Below are positions 7,920 to 15,631 of a stretch of 64,000 nt of DNA, piece after piece. Every line of letters begins with the position of its first letter. The first letter of the stretch is position 1. Origin of the DNA: a virus. The stretch lies in IMG/VR virus record IMGVR_UViG_3300034073_003340, positions 248,001 to 312,000 of that record. One strand, given 5' to 3'. A program made the translations under genes and the position numbers. Under the pieces are notes generated by a model. It had not been told where the DNA came from. It did no database searches and worked only from the letters and a program-made list of their open reading frames with translations.

Positions 7920-7947
7920 GGTATAACACCAGAGTTGACAAAGTCAA
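7920..7947 (-). promoter_or_regulatory. early-type promoter
   Basis: TTGACT (7942-7947), 16-bp spacer, TATACC (7920-7925), overlapping the end of the upstream gene (S-G-stop in TCTGGTTGA). Confidence 0.83.
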
Positions 7948-8357
7948 CCAGAAATATCTTTCTTGTTGTGGGCCTTTAGCCAGTTTTGTCGCTGCCGGAA
8001 ATCCATGGACCCAAGGCGATGTTCAGGCACATCTACGAATTTCCGCCGATCCAAACTCTTGAGAATAATGTATTTGTTACCATCCCACCGCCCAAGCGAC
8101 CATTTACTGTTATTAGAAACTTTACAGTCTGTTGGGCAATGAATTTTACCTTGGCTACGAAAATTCCAATGGTCGCTTATTCTCAAGCAACCAAGCGGAG
8201 TATGATTCCAATCTTTTTCACCTGGAGCGACACTGTAATAGGAATGTCCATATGGAGATTTGCTCCCAACCTCCCAAGACATGATTTCCAGAATCAACTC
8301 CTCTGGCATATGCCAAGGAATATTATTTTCGTGAATAATTTGCTTGGGGTTGATCAA
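7944..8357 (-). CDS. hypothetical protein, TTG start
   Basis: 137 residues starting with TTG at 8357 (AGGAGAAC before it). Rich in Trp, Ser, Asn and basic residues; SLGRWDGNKYIILKSLDRRKFVDV in the middle. Function unknown. Its TGA lies inside the next promoter's -35 box. Confidence 0.6.
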   Translation of the reverse strand: MINPKQIIHENNIPWHMPEELILEIMSWEVGSKSPYGHSYYSVAPGEKDWNHTPLGCLRISDHWNFRSQGKIHCPTDCKVSNNSKWSLGRWDGNKYIILKSLDRRKFVDVPEHRLGSMDFRQRQNWLKAHNKKDISG

Positions 8358-8378
8358 AGTGTTCTCCTGTTATTGAAA

Positions 8379-8406
8379 TTTCTAACAAAAATTGGCTAGA
8401 AATCAA
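8379..8406 (-). promoter_or_regulatory. early-type promoter
   Basis: TTGATT (8401-8406), 16-bp spacer, TAGAAA (8379-8384). Confidence 0.7.
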
Positions 8407-8413
8407 CCAGAAA

Positions 8414-8779
8414 TCACTCTTCCGCGGCATCACCCCAATAGGTGTCTTCTATGGAAGATTTGGAATCCTTACAGTAGAGCCGTCGCTTCTTGAGGTAGGC
8501 ATGCTCCCACGTCTCGAGGTCCATATTGACTTCCTCAAAGTCACCAAAGGAGTCTTTTATAGTCGTGCTCTTGAGAAAGATGTGCCAAGGCTCTTCACGA
8601 ACCTCAACTACCTTCCAGTCCACATTGGGACCACCCAGGCTTGCTTCGCGCCAGATCTGACCAACCGCAGGCTCAACTTCCTCGGCACGATGCCATTCCC
8701 AGAGGCGGACAGGCACCCGCCAGAACTGCCACACGATACCAACCGCTGTGGCAACAGTTCCGACCGTCATCAATGGCAT
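8414..8779 (-). CDS. hypothetical protein with hydrophobic N-terminus
   Basis: 121 residues. Residues 3-20 are hydrophobic (probable anchor), followed by a soluble acidic domain. Its first base overlaps the upstream stop. Unknown function. Confidence 0.6.
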   Translation of the reverse strand: MPLMTVGTVATAVGIVWQFWRVPVRLWEWHRAEEVEPAVGQIWREASLGGPNVDWKVVEVREEPWHIFLKSTTIKDSFGDFEEVNMDLETWEHAYLKKRRLYCKDSKSSIEDTYWGDAAEE

Positions 8780-8979
8780 TAGTCAAGCATATCCAAAAAT
8801 TCACCACAGGTCCAAATGCCCAGGGCGACAAGAAAACCAACGAGCGCAGGAAGCCAATACCAAAAAGTGGCAGTTGATATCGTTACACTGCTCAAGCCGA
8901 TCACCAATAGGCTCACAGTCAAGCCCAAAGCAATACAGATCAAACCTGAGATGAATTCACCCATATCAAACTCTTTCAA
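8779..8979 (-). CDS. small two-helix membrane protein
   Basis: 66 residues with two hydrophobic segments at about 10-31 and 38-58. Overlaps the oxygenase gene upstream by 14 bases. No characterised relative recognised. Confidence 0.6.
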   Translation of the reverse strand: MKEFDMGEFISGLICIALGLTVSLLVIGLSSVTISTATFWYWLPALVGFLVALGIWTCGEFLDMLD

Positions 8980-9721
8980 ACATAATATCGGTTCTGATGA
9001 TCAGCTTGCCAGGCTGACGGGGACCGATTGGTTCCCCATCATGTAACAACCGATGATCAAAAATCAAGGCAGAACCGGCCTTGGGATAATTGGCGAGAAT
9101 AACTTCGTCATCGTTACCTGAACGGTCCCAGTCACTGAAGTCCATTTCATCCATACGCTTACCAACTTGTGGATCCCTTAGAAATCGAGTTGCTCCTCCC
9201 TGTGGGTTGTTGGTAATATAGATGACCATGCTCATAAGAGACCGTTGTTTGTCATCCTTGATATAAGCGGCATCATAATGACCAACTAGCTGGCCACCGT
9301 GATCATATCGAATAAACCTCATCAAAGGGTTGACACCGATTGGCTTCCAAAGAGGATGGTTGTCGTGGTCAGTTGGGGTGAAGGGATTACATTCCCTTAT
9401 CGTATCCATTGAGGGCTGTAGACACCGCCACAGGGCATCTGCGAACCCTTCGTTATAGTTGCTCAATCGATAGTTGCCAACTTGGTCAAACGCCTTATCC
9501 GCAATACCGTCGAGACCAACTGCCTTCCAAGCCATATTTTTCAGGTTGCGGTAGAATACTTCCCTGATATGCCAGGGGATCAAGTTGTTGACCTTTCCAA
9601 CGAAATGACCTTGATCGTTAAGATGCTCAACAGAAAAGTCTGAAATGGGCATATCCCAATCACCAGCTAGGATCGCGTTATCGGCCTCGCTGAATTCAAA
9701 GGCGTTGACGAAGCCGTTCAC
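8966..9721 (-). CDS. 2-oxoglutarate/Fe(II)-dependent oxygenase (prolyl-4-hydroxylase-like)
   Basis: 251 residues. The C-terminal half carries the double-stranded beta-helix signature: GHYDA supplies the HxD pair, LLHDGEPI the distal His, and PGKLIIRTDIMF the Arg that binds 2-oxoglutarate; GGATRFL lies between, as in P4H-type enzymes. Members hydroxylate protein or small-molecule substrates; the substrate here is unknown. Overlaps the upstream small gene by 4 bases; part of the unit that begins with nadE. Confidence 0.85.
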   Translation of the reverse strand: MNGFVNAFEFSEADNAILAGDWDMPISDFSVEHLNDQGHFVGKVNNLIPWHIREVFYRNLKNMAWKAVGLDGIADKAFDQVGNYRLSNYNEGFADALWRCLQPSMDTIRECNPFTPTDHDNHPLWKPIGVNPLMRFIRYDHGGQLVGHYDAAYIKDDKQRSLMSMVIYITNNPQGGATRFLRDPQVGKRMDEMDFSDWDRSGNDDEVILANYPKAGSALIFDHRLLHDGEPIGPRQPGKLIIRTDIMFERV

Positions 9722-9876
9722 TCGCTCAACCCCCCAATGGGACTAACCGATCCACAAAGGCGCAGCCACGCCCGATGACTCCGGACTTCCTCTTCTTGCT
9801 TGGCTTTGAGCCGCTCGGACTTATAGAGCTTGATTTCTTCAGTCCGCTTTTTAATGCCGTCTGCGTAGCTGCTCAT
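9718..9876 (-). CDS. hypothetical 52-residue basic protein
   Basis: Starts at the ATG in GGAGGCCGGAATGA, which overlaps the TGA of nadE. Rich in Lys, Arg and Glu, probably one long helix (residues 5-30). Unknown function. Confidence 0.6.
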   Translation of the reverse strand: MSSYADGIKKRTEEIKLYKSERLKAKQEEEVRSHRAWLRLCGSVSPIGGLSE

Positions 9877-10907
9877 TCCGGCCTCCATGCTGGATTGTTC
9901 CACCCATTCTTAACACCAGCTGGCATAATGTCAAGGTGAACTGCGGGGCTCCTGCCCAGATATTTGTGGGCATTATAGCGGTGCATCCGCTCCAGATTTT
10001 CCCAGTATTCGTTGAGCTGCGCAACTGCGCTGCCATCGCCAGTGTCGACCTCATGTTCATGAGCCAGCTGTTCCACCATGGTCCGGCAATCTGTAGACCA
10101 AAGCATATGGGTGAACAGTTCCACAAAATCATAGGGAGCACCAAAGACCACTTCGTCTGTAGTCGCATCAAACATATCACCCGTCGGTGCGCGCTCGAGA
10201 ATTTCAGCAGGGACACCGAGAAGACGACCGACTTCATAAACCTCGGACTTGAACAGGTCGCTAATCAGCTGAACGTCGACCATACCATCACTGGCTTTGC
10301 CAAAATATCCCAGGTAACCGCCTTCCGAGAGGTTGGTGGTGCCGATGACCAGTCCAGGCCGCCCTTGTGCGGAGAGAACGCTGGTCGCATAGTAGTAGGT
10401 GGGTGTCCTGGCATAGCTCACGGCCTGGCCTCGTGCCCAGGTGGGCTTGGGATCCGCAGTGCCGATATTTTCAGGCAAGCCAGGGTGACCCAATTCACGT
10501 TCAACGGAGTTGATGATTGACTCCACAATTGGTCCCACATCAATTCGCAGAGTCTCGACATCAAATGCCTCACATACCTGGTAGGCAAGACGAGTAGCGG
10601 TGTCTTGCCCAGTAACCCCTCGGCTCATAATAGCGGGGAGGGTGATAGCAACGATATGTTGGATTGGACTGTTGGGAAGCTGGCTGGCATACTTGACCAC
10701 GCCGAGGACCACTGCGCTGTCGATACCTCCCGATATTGCGATGACCGCGCTGGAAAGACCTGCCTGCTCATAGTAGGAATTCAGAAGGTCGGCCTTTGCC
10801 TGGAGAACCACCTGGGCATCAAATGCTCGTTCCTGTCGAGCATACCCAAGCGCCTCGACTAGCTTGGGATGCATCTGCATGTTGGTGGTGTGGTTGCGAA
10901 TTTCCAT
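9873..10907 (-). CDS. nadE: NAD(+) synthetase
   Basis: 344 residues. Residues 59-64 are SGGIDS, the ATP-pyrophosphatase P-loop; VIGTTNLSEGGYLGYFGKASDG and LFKSEVY follow in the order seen in NadE. The enzyme amidates nicotinic acid adenine dinucleotide to NAD. There is no N-terminal glutaminase domain, so ammonia is the probable donor. The nucleotidyltransferase-like gene at 1-922 would supply its substrate, giving the last two steps of NAD synthesis. It may restore NAD consumed by NAD-depleting defences. Ribosome site AAGGGATCATC. Confidence 0.93.
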   Translation of the reverse strand: MEIRNHTTNMQMHPKLVEALGYARQERAFDAQVVLQAKADLLNSYYEQAGLSSAVIAISGGIDSAVVLGVVKYASQLPNSPIQHIVAITLPAIMSRGVTGQDTATRLAYQVCEAFDVETLRIDVGPIVESIINSVERELGHPGLPENIGTADPKPTWARGQAVSYARTPTYYYATSVLSAQGRPGLVIGTTNLSEGGYLGYFGKASDGMVDVQLISDLFKSEVYEVGRLLGVPAEILERAPTGDMFDATTDEVVFGAPYDFVELFTHMLWSTDCRTMVEQLAHEHEVDTGDGSAVAQLNEYWENLERMHRYNAHKYLGRSPAVHLDIMPAGVKNGWNNPAWRPE

Positions 10908-10916
10908 GATGATCCC

Positions 10917-11120
10917 TTACAGAGCTGCGGTGCTGTGGGTAACCTGTTCGCCGTTCAGCTCGCAGAGAACAACCGATACGTCATAGGACTTGCGGGCCTT
11001 AAAATGGGCGGCCGCTGCCAACTGAGCCTTATAGCTCGAGGGAGCATAAAGGTCGATCGACTTGCCCTTGAAGAAGGCCTTATAGCCGTTGTCGCCGGGA
11101 GCCTGCTGATTGATTGCCAT
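10917..11120 (-). CDS. hypothetical small protein
   Basis: 67 residues, Ala- and Lys-rich, starting MAINQQAPG after AGGAGATTTT. Own promoter; nadE follows 10 bases downstream and is probably co-transcribed. Confidence 0.65.
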   Translation of the reverse strand: MAINQQAPGDNGYKAFFKGKSIDLYAPSSYKAQLAAAAHFKARKSYDVSVVLCELNGEQVTHSTAAL

Positions 11121-11145
11121 AAAATCTCCTATTGTCTATAGGACT

Positions 11146-11173
11146 GGTTTAACACCAGTCCTATATTCGTCAA
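11146..11173 (-). promoter_or_regulatory. early-type promoter
   Basis: TTGACG (11168-11173), 16-bp spacer, TAAACC (11146-11151). The spacer and -10 also hold a GGACTGGT/ACCAGTCC inverted repeat, a possible operator. Confidence 0.75.
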
Positions 11174-11182
11174 CCAAATTTC

Positions 11183-11845
11183 TTACAGCGAAGCCAGCTG
11201 CTTGTTAGCCTCTTCGACCTTCCAAATGGCATGTTTCAGACCTGATTTCAGCCATTCCAAGTTCCTGTTTTCTCCAGTAAAATTGTCGACCTGCCACTGA
11301 AGGTTGTTGCGCTCCTTTGTTGCCTTGTTCAGCCGCTTGGTAAAATATTCCCGACGAGAGCGCTTGCTTTCAAAGGGAACACCCTCGGGCCAGTTCAGCT
11401 CTTTGCGATGACCCGAGCCGTTGCTCCAGCTGTTAATCGACATATAGAGGATGTCTTCATCTTCGTTGCCGTTGCTGAGCAGCACAAACAACTTGATCGG
11501 ATTGAACAGCGTGATGACCTTGGTGACCTTGTAATCACCCTTGCCGCATTCCTGTAGGCTTTCGATCATATTCTGGATAATATTCGTCTGCGTCTTGAGG
11601 CGACGCGAGTTCAAAAGGGTTGTGGAATCCAGTGTATCCGACACCGTGCCGATGCCCGAATAGTGACCGCGCTTTGCCTTGAGACTGATGCGTTCCAGCA
11701 GACCTTCGGGATAAGTCACATTGCTTTCCGAGGCACCATAGTGGTAACCACTATCCAGCCGAGGAAACTGACGAATGCTTTCCTCACGAAGATCTTCCAG
11801 TTCCAGGGTTCCGATGACCTCAGTGGAAAAAGTCAGTAGTGCCAT
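11183..11845 (-). CDS. hypothetical early protein
   Basis: 220 residues starting MALLTFSTEV (GGAGATCGAAA before it). The C-terminal 60 residues are helical and charged, probably a coiled coil. No known family. Single-gene unit. Confidence 0.7.
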   Translation of the reverse strand: MALLTFSTEVIGTLELEDLREESIRQFPRLDSGYHYGASESNVTYPEGLLERISLKAKRGHYSGIGTVSDTLDSTTLLNSRRLKTQTNIIQNMIESLQECGKGDYKVTKVITLFNPIKLFVLLSNGNEDEDILYMSINSWSNGSGHRKELNWPEGVPFESKRSRREYFTKRLNKATKERNNLQWQVDNFTGENRNLEWLKSGLKHAIWKVEEANKQLASL

Positions 11846-11877
11846 TTTCGATCTCCTTGCCGTCTGCCTATGTTCTG

Positions 11878-11905
11878 GTTTTAACAGAAACTGGTGAGGA
11901 GTCAA
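11878..11905 (-). promoter_or_regulatory. early-type promoter
   Basis: TTGACT (11900-11905), 16-bp spacer, TAAAAC (11878-11883); the upstream gene stops inside the -35 box. Confidence 0.88.
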
Positions 11906-12270
11906 CCAGAAAAGTTCAAAAGTCGGCAGATTTGCTGCTTTTTCTGGACCATGATAGATTCGGAACTAAGTCCAAAATATCGCATAGAGGCGGCTTTTCC
12001 GCCCAATGCTCTCTTGAGTGTTGTCATTGGTAGGCAACTAAGAAACCCCTTGCTCTCCTTACAATAAAGAGCAAGGACCTTTTGACCCCGAAGATCAACA
12101 ATCCACCAAGTTTTGGATTTGGATCTTCGTCCCACAAAGTGATTTTTGTGTCCGTTTGATATTTGTGCCCTAAGATTATGCCACTCCTCGGGATCAAGAG
12201 AATCGACACCATATCGCTCCATTAGGCGCTTACTGAAATGATTGAAGGCTCTTGATGATTTACAGGTCAT
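11902..12270 (-). CDS. hypothetical basic protein on a predicted leaderless mRNA
   Basis: 122 residues from an ATG at 12270, chosen because TTGAAT, a 16-bp spacer and TTAAAA end exactly six bases before it, as in nine other genes here; an ATG 30 bases further upstream lacks a ribosome site. Basic and Ser/Lys-rich; KTWWIVDLRGQKVLALYC suggests a strand hairpin. Family unknown. Confidence 0.6.
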   Translation of the reverse strand: MTCKSSRAFNHFSKRLMERYGVDSLDPEEWHNLRAQISNGHKNHFVGRRSKSKTWWIVDLRGQKVLALYCKESKGFLSCLPMTTLKRALGGKAASMRYFGLSSESIMVQKKQQICRLLNFSG

Positions 12271-12276
12271 AGGACA

Positions 12277-12304
12277 TTTTAACAGAAATTCTGAACTCAT
12301 TCAA
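12277..12304 (-). promoter_or_regulatory. promoter for a leaderless mRNA
   Basis: TTGAAT (12299-12304), 16-bp spacer, TTAAAA (12277-12282), six bases to the ATG. Confidence 0.6.
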
Positions 12305-12324
12305 GCTTTTGAATACAACCAAAA

Positions 12325-12354
12325 GTGACACCAGAGTTCTCCTTCTGTTATAGT
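12325..12354 (+). promoter_or_regulatory. promoter for the leaderless exonuclease gene
   Basis: GTGACA (12325-12330), 18-bp spacer, extended -10 TGT-TATAGT (12349-12354), then six bases to the ATG at 12361. Confidence 0.55.
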
Positions 12355-12360
12355 ATACTG

Positions 12361-12921
12361 ATGAACCCTTGGGAATACCTACTTTTTGATCTAGAATGCG
12401 ATGGATTCAAACCCAAGCGGATATGGTGTATCTGCATGGTGGATTTGATATCGCGGGAAAAGGCTAGCTTTTACGGACCAGAAGGAATAGCTGAAGCTAT
12501 TTTCAGGATACAATCAGCAAAGATGGTAGCCGGTCATAACATCAAGACCTTTGATATTAGGGTTATTGAAAAGATCACCGAAGGGGCAGTTCAGATTGAC
12601 CGCGCCAAGGTTCTCGATACCCTGTATCTTAGTAAGGCTCTGACCACCATGGACAGCCACAAGCTAGAGGATTGGGGTGAGATACTTGGTGTGCCCAAAC
12701 TGGATACACCATTCTCATTCTACAGGTTTGACCCTCGAATGATCCCTTACTGTGAGCGCGATGTGGAACTCAACCTACAGGTGTTCTTGGCTCTTTGGTC
12801 CCTGATGGAAAGTCGTCATGGAGAAAAGATTCCGCCCAAGTGGCAGATGCTGAACGAATATCGTTCAGCTCTTCCTATTGTCGGTCAAGGCCCAAACCAC
12901 TTTGGATCCGTCCTTCTTTGA
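12361..12921 (+). CDS. stand-alone 3'-5' exonuclease (T7 DNA polymerase exonuclease-domain type)
   Basis: 186 residues. LLFDLECDGF gives the first D-x-E metal ligands (Exo I), AGHNIKTFDI the Exo II region, SHKLEDWGEILGVPK the conserved helix seen in the T7 polymerase exonuclease domain, and YCERDVELN the Y-x3-D Exo III motif. All DEDDy residues are present. There is no polymerase domain, so it is either a free exonuclease or a remnant. It is one of the few plus-strand genes in this region, lacks a Shine-Dalgarno, and its ATG coincides with the predicted transcription start. Confidence 0.85.
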   Translation: MNPWEYLLFDLECDGFKPKRIWCICMVDLISREKASFYGPEGIAEAIFRIQSAKMVAGHNIKTFDIRVIEKITEGAVQIDRAKVLDTLYLSKALTTMDSHKLEDWGEILGVPKLDTPFSFYRFDPRMIPYCERDVELNLQVFLALWSLMESRHGEKIPPKWQMLNEYRSALPIVGQGPNHFGSVLL

Positions 12922-12954
12922 ACATCGGTTACGAATTTTCTGTGCCGTGGTTCA

Positions 12955-13248
12955 TCAGTCCTCTTCATCCAGATATCCCTCTGGGAGAAACGGATCCTCA
13001 AAGTAGCTGGAACCGCTTTCAGTAAGAGTGATGCTTCCTACGATCGTCTGACCTTCCGGCTTGACCACTGCTTCTCGGCCAAAGTCCTGCATGAGCTCGT
13101 AGGAAACTTCAACATATTGGCGAGGATTCTTGAGAGCAGCCTCGCAGGCCTTTCGATAGGGATCATCCTCGGACAGGAGATCGAGATCCACTGTCACATT
13201 ACAGGGACGCTCATTGAAGTAGTCTTCGGTAACGGTCACGATACGCAT
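12955..13248 (-). CDS. hypothetical acidic protein
   Basis: 97 residues with a very acidic C-terminus; ribosome site GAGGAAAAAC. Converges on the exonuclease gene. Unknown family. Confidence 0.65.
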   Translation of the reverse strand: MRIVTVTEDYFNERPCNVTVDLDLLSEDDPYRKACEAALKNPRQYVEVSYELMQDFGREAVVKPEGQTIVGSITLTESGSSYFEDPFLPEGYLDEED

Positions 13249-13262
13249 AGTTTTTCCTCTTC

Positions 13263-13808
13263 TTAAGGGATGATTTCCACGAATGCTCGCTTTTTCTTGG
13301 GACCCAGCTCATGACGCCCAAGTTCAAGAGGCTTGTCCCAGCCGTTCTTGCGGGCTTGGCCCACACTAGGGAAGAAGCCCAGGTCCACCATTAAGTGAGC
13401 CATGAGGGTTTTATTCTCAGCGGTCATGGCTGATATGCTGATCTGCTGGGCCTTTTGACGAGGGTTACCATCCTCACTAATGTCCCACCAGCCGAGTTCA
13501 GCACCTCGCTCAATACCCTGGCGATTTTTCTCTTTGATTCCTTCGAACCATTCAGCCTTGGTCTGGCCACCCCAGAACTCAAGATCGTCATCCCTGATGA
13601 TAATGAACGCCCGATCAGCAAATAGGAAGGTACAACGGTTCCCCGGACCAGGATCGTTCACAACGACGCCGTGGACTTCTTCAATTTTGTGAACCTTGGT
13701 CTCGATGAGATGACCCATCACCCAAATTTCTTCTTCCTCCTCACGAATCGTGTGGATTTGATGAAAGCCAGGGCTGATAAATTGTCCAGTGGGAAAGGTT
13801 ACTTTCAT
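13263..13808 (-). CDS. hypothetical protein
   Basis: 181 residues, ribosome site GGAGATCACA. A central strand-rich part (TFLFADRAFIIIRDDD) and a C-terminal segment FFPSVGQARKNGWDKPLELG that is reminiscent of S4-like RNA-binding helices, though weakly. Own promoter; probably co-transcribed with the gene downstream. Confidence 0.65.
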   Translation of the reverse strand: MKVTFPTGQFISPGFHQIHTIREEEEEIWVMGHLIETKVHKIEEVHGVVVNDPGPGNRCTFLFADRAFIIIRDDDLEFWGGQTKAEWFEGIKEKNRQGIERGAELGWWDISEDGNPRQKAQQISISAMTAENKTLMAHLMVDLGFFPSVGQARKNGWDKPLELGRHELGPKKKRAFVEIIP

Positions 13809-13829
13809 TGTGATCTCCTGTGACTTCTA

Positions 13830-13857
13830 TCTCTAGTAAGACAGGTCACAAAGTCAA
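13830..13857 (-). promoter_or_regulatory. early-type promoter
   Basis: TTGACT (13852-13857), 16-bp spacer, TAGAGA (13830-13835). Overlaps the end of the 53-residue gene. Confidence 0.78.
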
Positions 13858-14015
13858 CCTATCTCTTCGATGCTTTTGATCTTGGGTAGATCATACTTTG
13901 TGGAGAGCTGGGACATCAGCTTTCGCTTGGCCTGTGGCTTATTGAACGCGGCAATTTCGCGACTTTCACTACCACGGCTGGTGGAAAATGTGATGAGATA
14001 ACGGTTGATCTTCAT
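13854..14015 (-). CDS. hypothetical 53-residue basic protein
   Basis: Read from the reverse strand: ATG at 14013-14015 overlapping the TGA of the upstream gene, with GGAGATCCTG before it; its own TGA lies in the next -35 box. Lys-rich and probably alpha/beta. No family. Confidence 0.65.
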   Translation of the reverse strand: MKINRYLITFSTSRGSESREIAAFNKPQAKRKLMSQLSTKYDLPKIKSIEEIG

Positions 14016-14308
14016 CACAGGATCTCCTCAAGCTGCCGCTGGACCAGGATCTTGCCAGCGCGGCGATACTTGCGAATAGCTTCGCGACCGTTCTTCTTAC
14101 CAGGGCACTCGCTCCAAGTATCCAGCTTGAAGCCGCCCTCAGAATCGATCTGCGCCGTCTGGCACTTGTCAGAATGAATAGCGCCGTCGTTTCCACGAAG
14201 AACACGTCCAGCGAAGCGGAGGAAGCGATCGCCATGCTCGCCTTCGGCCAGAGCGCGAGCGCTCCAGCGAGCGTTACGAGGATCAACCTTGCGAACCGTC
14301 TTGCCCAT
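14015..14308 (-). CDS. hypothetical basic protein
   Basis: 97 residues, highly basic (many Arg, Lys), ribosome site AGGAGAAGACA. Probably binds nucleic acid on charge alone. First gene of a two-gene unit. Confidence 0.65.
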   Translation of the reverse strand: MGKTVRKVDPRNARWSARALAEGEHGDRFLRFAGRVLRGNDGAIHSDKCQTAQIDSEGGFKLDTWSECPGKKNGREAIRKYRRAGKILVQRQLEEIL

Positions 14309-14337
14309 TGTCTTCTCCTGTGTTTGCCTACATCACC

Positions 14338-14365
14338 TGTTTAACAGAAAAGGTGATAATGTCAA
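14338..14365 (-). promoter_or_regulatory. early-type promoter
   Basis: TTGACA (14360-14365), 16-bp spacer, TAAACA (14338-14343); the stop of the GNAT-like gene lies in the -35 box. Confidence 0.83.
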
Positions 14366-14868
14366 CCAGAAAGACGAGCTATCAAATTGCCTACAGCTTT
14401 TAGATCATCTGTAGTAAGATCGGTTTCCTGTCCCGTCGGCTTCAAACAAATTCTGGTTCGAATATGGGTGTCAGTTTCTTGATACAACTCTCGACCTTGC
14501 GAAATCTGCATATTCTGACTTATTAGGTTCTTTTTGTTGAACCCTGATAAGAAGACATCAAAGTCGCCGGATTTCCTCCAGCGATTCAAGCACGTCTTCC
14601 ATATAAACCCATACAGGCCCAGCCTGCGCCAACTTGGACGGGTATATGCTCCGATGCTGTAGATCTCTCGTTGGGCATAAATGGGAGCATAAAAGAGAAC
14701 TGACATCACCTCGTTGTCGTAGAATAGAGCCGCAAAGTAATAGAGGTTGCTGGCGGGCCATGTAGACGGCATTTTTCTCCGCGCCAATTCTCTGTTATAT
14801 CGAGCAAAAACATCAGCCACGTGTGGATAGTCAGCAATTTGACCAATCCTGAAAACAATCTCTGTCAT
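14362..14868 (-). CDS. GNAT-type N-acetyltransferase-like protein
   Basis: 168 residues. YSIGAYTRPSWRRLGLYGFIWK (from about residue 69, spanning just over 20 positions) fits the GNAT motif A strand, an R-x-L-G-x-x-G loop and helix that hold acetyl-CoA pyrophosphate; the following strand and FNKKN also suit the fold. Acceptor unknown. No Shine-Dalgarno: the ATG lies exactly six bases after the -10 box, so the mRNA should be leaderless. Confidence 0.65.
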   Translation of the reverse strand: MTEIVFRIGQIADYPHVADVFARYNRELARRKMPSTWPASNLYYFAALFYDNEVMSVLFYAPIYAQREIYSIGAYTRPSWRRLGLYGFIWKTCLNRWRKSGDFDVFLSGFNKKNLISQNMQISQGRELYQETDTHIRTRICLKPTGQETDLTTDDLKAVGNLIARLSG

Positions 14869-14874
14869 GCCCTA

Positions 14875-14902
14875 TTTCTAACATGATTAAACTGGTTGTC
14901 AA
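14875..14902 (-). promoter_or_regulatory. promoter for a leaderless mRNA
   Basis: TTGACA (14897-14902), 16-bp spacer, TAGAAA (14875-14880), six bases to the ATG at 14868. Confidence 0.75.
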
Positions 14903-14906
14903 ATCT

Positions 14907-15272
14907 TTAGTAACCAAAAAACTCACAAGCTTTGCCAACTTTCATTCTTTGGATCTTTGCTCCAGACGTGTCGGTTAGACGTCGCACGATTGCGGCTTCT
15001 CTAGTCAAAAGAGCGTAGAACCAAATCGAAATTGAACCATAGTCTATCGCGGTTTTTGTTTCGTTGTTATAAATCTTGTAATAACCTATTTCGTTGTGAG
15101 GATTCAATTTCCAGCAAATGCCGTTTATAGAATCCAGATCAATAGCCGTTCCAATAGTCCCAAGTATACCATTTTTGTTTTTGGACAGATGTCGCCATAC
15201 CTTCCTGGTGATCAAATCACCAGGAGACAAAAATATAGTGGTTCTGAAAATGGGGTAGGCTATCAAATCCAT
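14907..15272 (-). CDS. hypothetical protein
   Basis: 121 residues from ATG 15272, which overlaps the PTH2 gene end by 10 bases; no clear ribosome site, so translation is probably coupled. Begins MDLIAYPIFRTTIFLSPGD. Unknown family. Confidence 0.6.
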   Translation of the reverse strand: MDLIAYPIFRTTIFLSPGDLITRKVWRHLSKNKNGILGTIGTAIDLDSINGICWKLNPHNEIGYYKIYNNETKTAIDYGSISIWFYALLTREAAIVRRLTDTSGAKIQRMKVGKACEFFGY

Positions 15273-15631
15273 GGTTTCAAACTCGAAAGAATTTCTTCTC
15301 GATCTTTGACATTGATGGGACCGATGCCAAGGGCAGTGATCATGGGTCGCGGGAACACGGTGAGTCCAGCATCCTTGACCAAAAAGACTCCACATTTTGG
15401 CTTATAAATTCTGCTGAGACTGTGGAGGATTTCCTCATCTGCCTTCAAGCAAACTTTTGCTACCACGTCGGTATCAAGATATGCTTGAGCCATTGAGGGG
15501 AATCTGACTGTTGAATCAACAAAGGCATGGACGAAAGCATGGCCTATCTGCGCTCCCATCTTTCCTCGGTTTCCTTTGCTCTCCGAGATTGCCTCATTAC
15601 TTACAATGGCATAAAGCTTGATATCAGTCAT
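15263..15631 (-). CDS. peptidyl-tRNA hydrolase, PTH2 family
   Basis: 122 residues from the ATG overlapping the ArgRS stop (TGATG). GKMGAQIGHAFVHAF matches the PTH2 K-x-x-x-Q-x-x-H helix, and VKDAGLTVFPRP...TALGIGPI matches the C-terminal D-A-G-x-T and T-x-x-x-I-G-P signature. PTH2 enzymes release amino acids or peptides from peptidyl-tRNA; they are typical of archaea and eukaryotes and less common in bacteria and phages. Coupling to ArgRS fits a role in keeping tRNA usable. Confidence 0.88.
   Translation of the reverse strand: MTDIKLYAIVSNEAISESKGNRGKMGAQIGHAFVHAFVDSTVRFPSMAQAYLDTDVVAKVCLKADEEILHSLSRIYKPKCGVFLVKDAGLTVFPRPMITALGIGPINVKDREEILSSLKPWI

Noticed and set aside
9936-10520. 194-codon plus-strand ORF
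   Set aside because: Lies antisense to nadE, which has clear motifs and a ribosome site.
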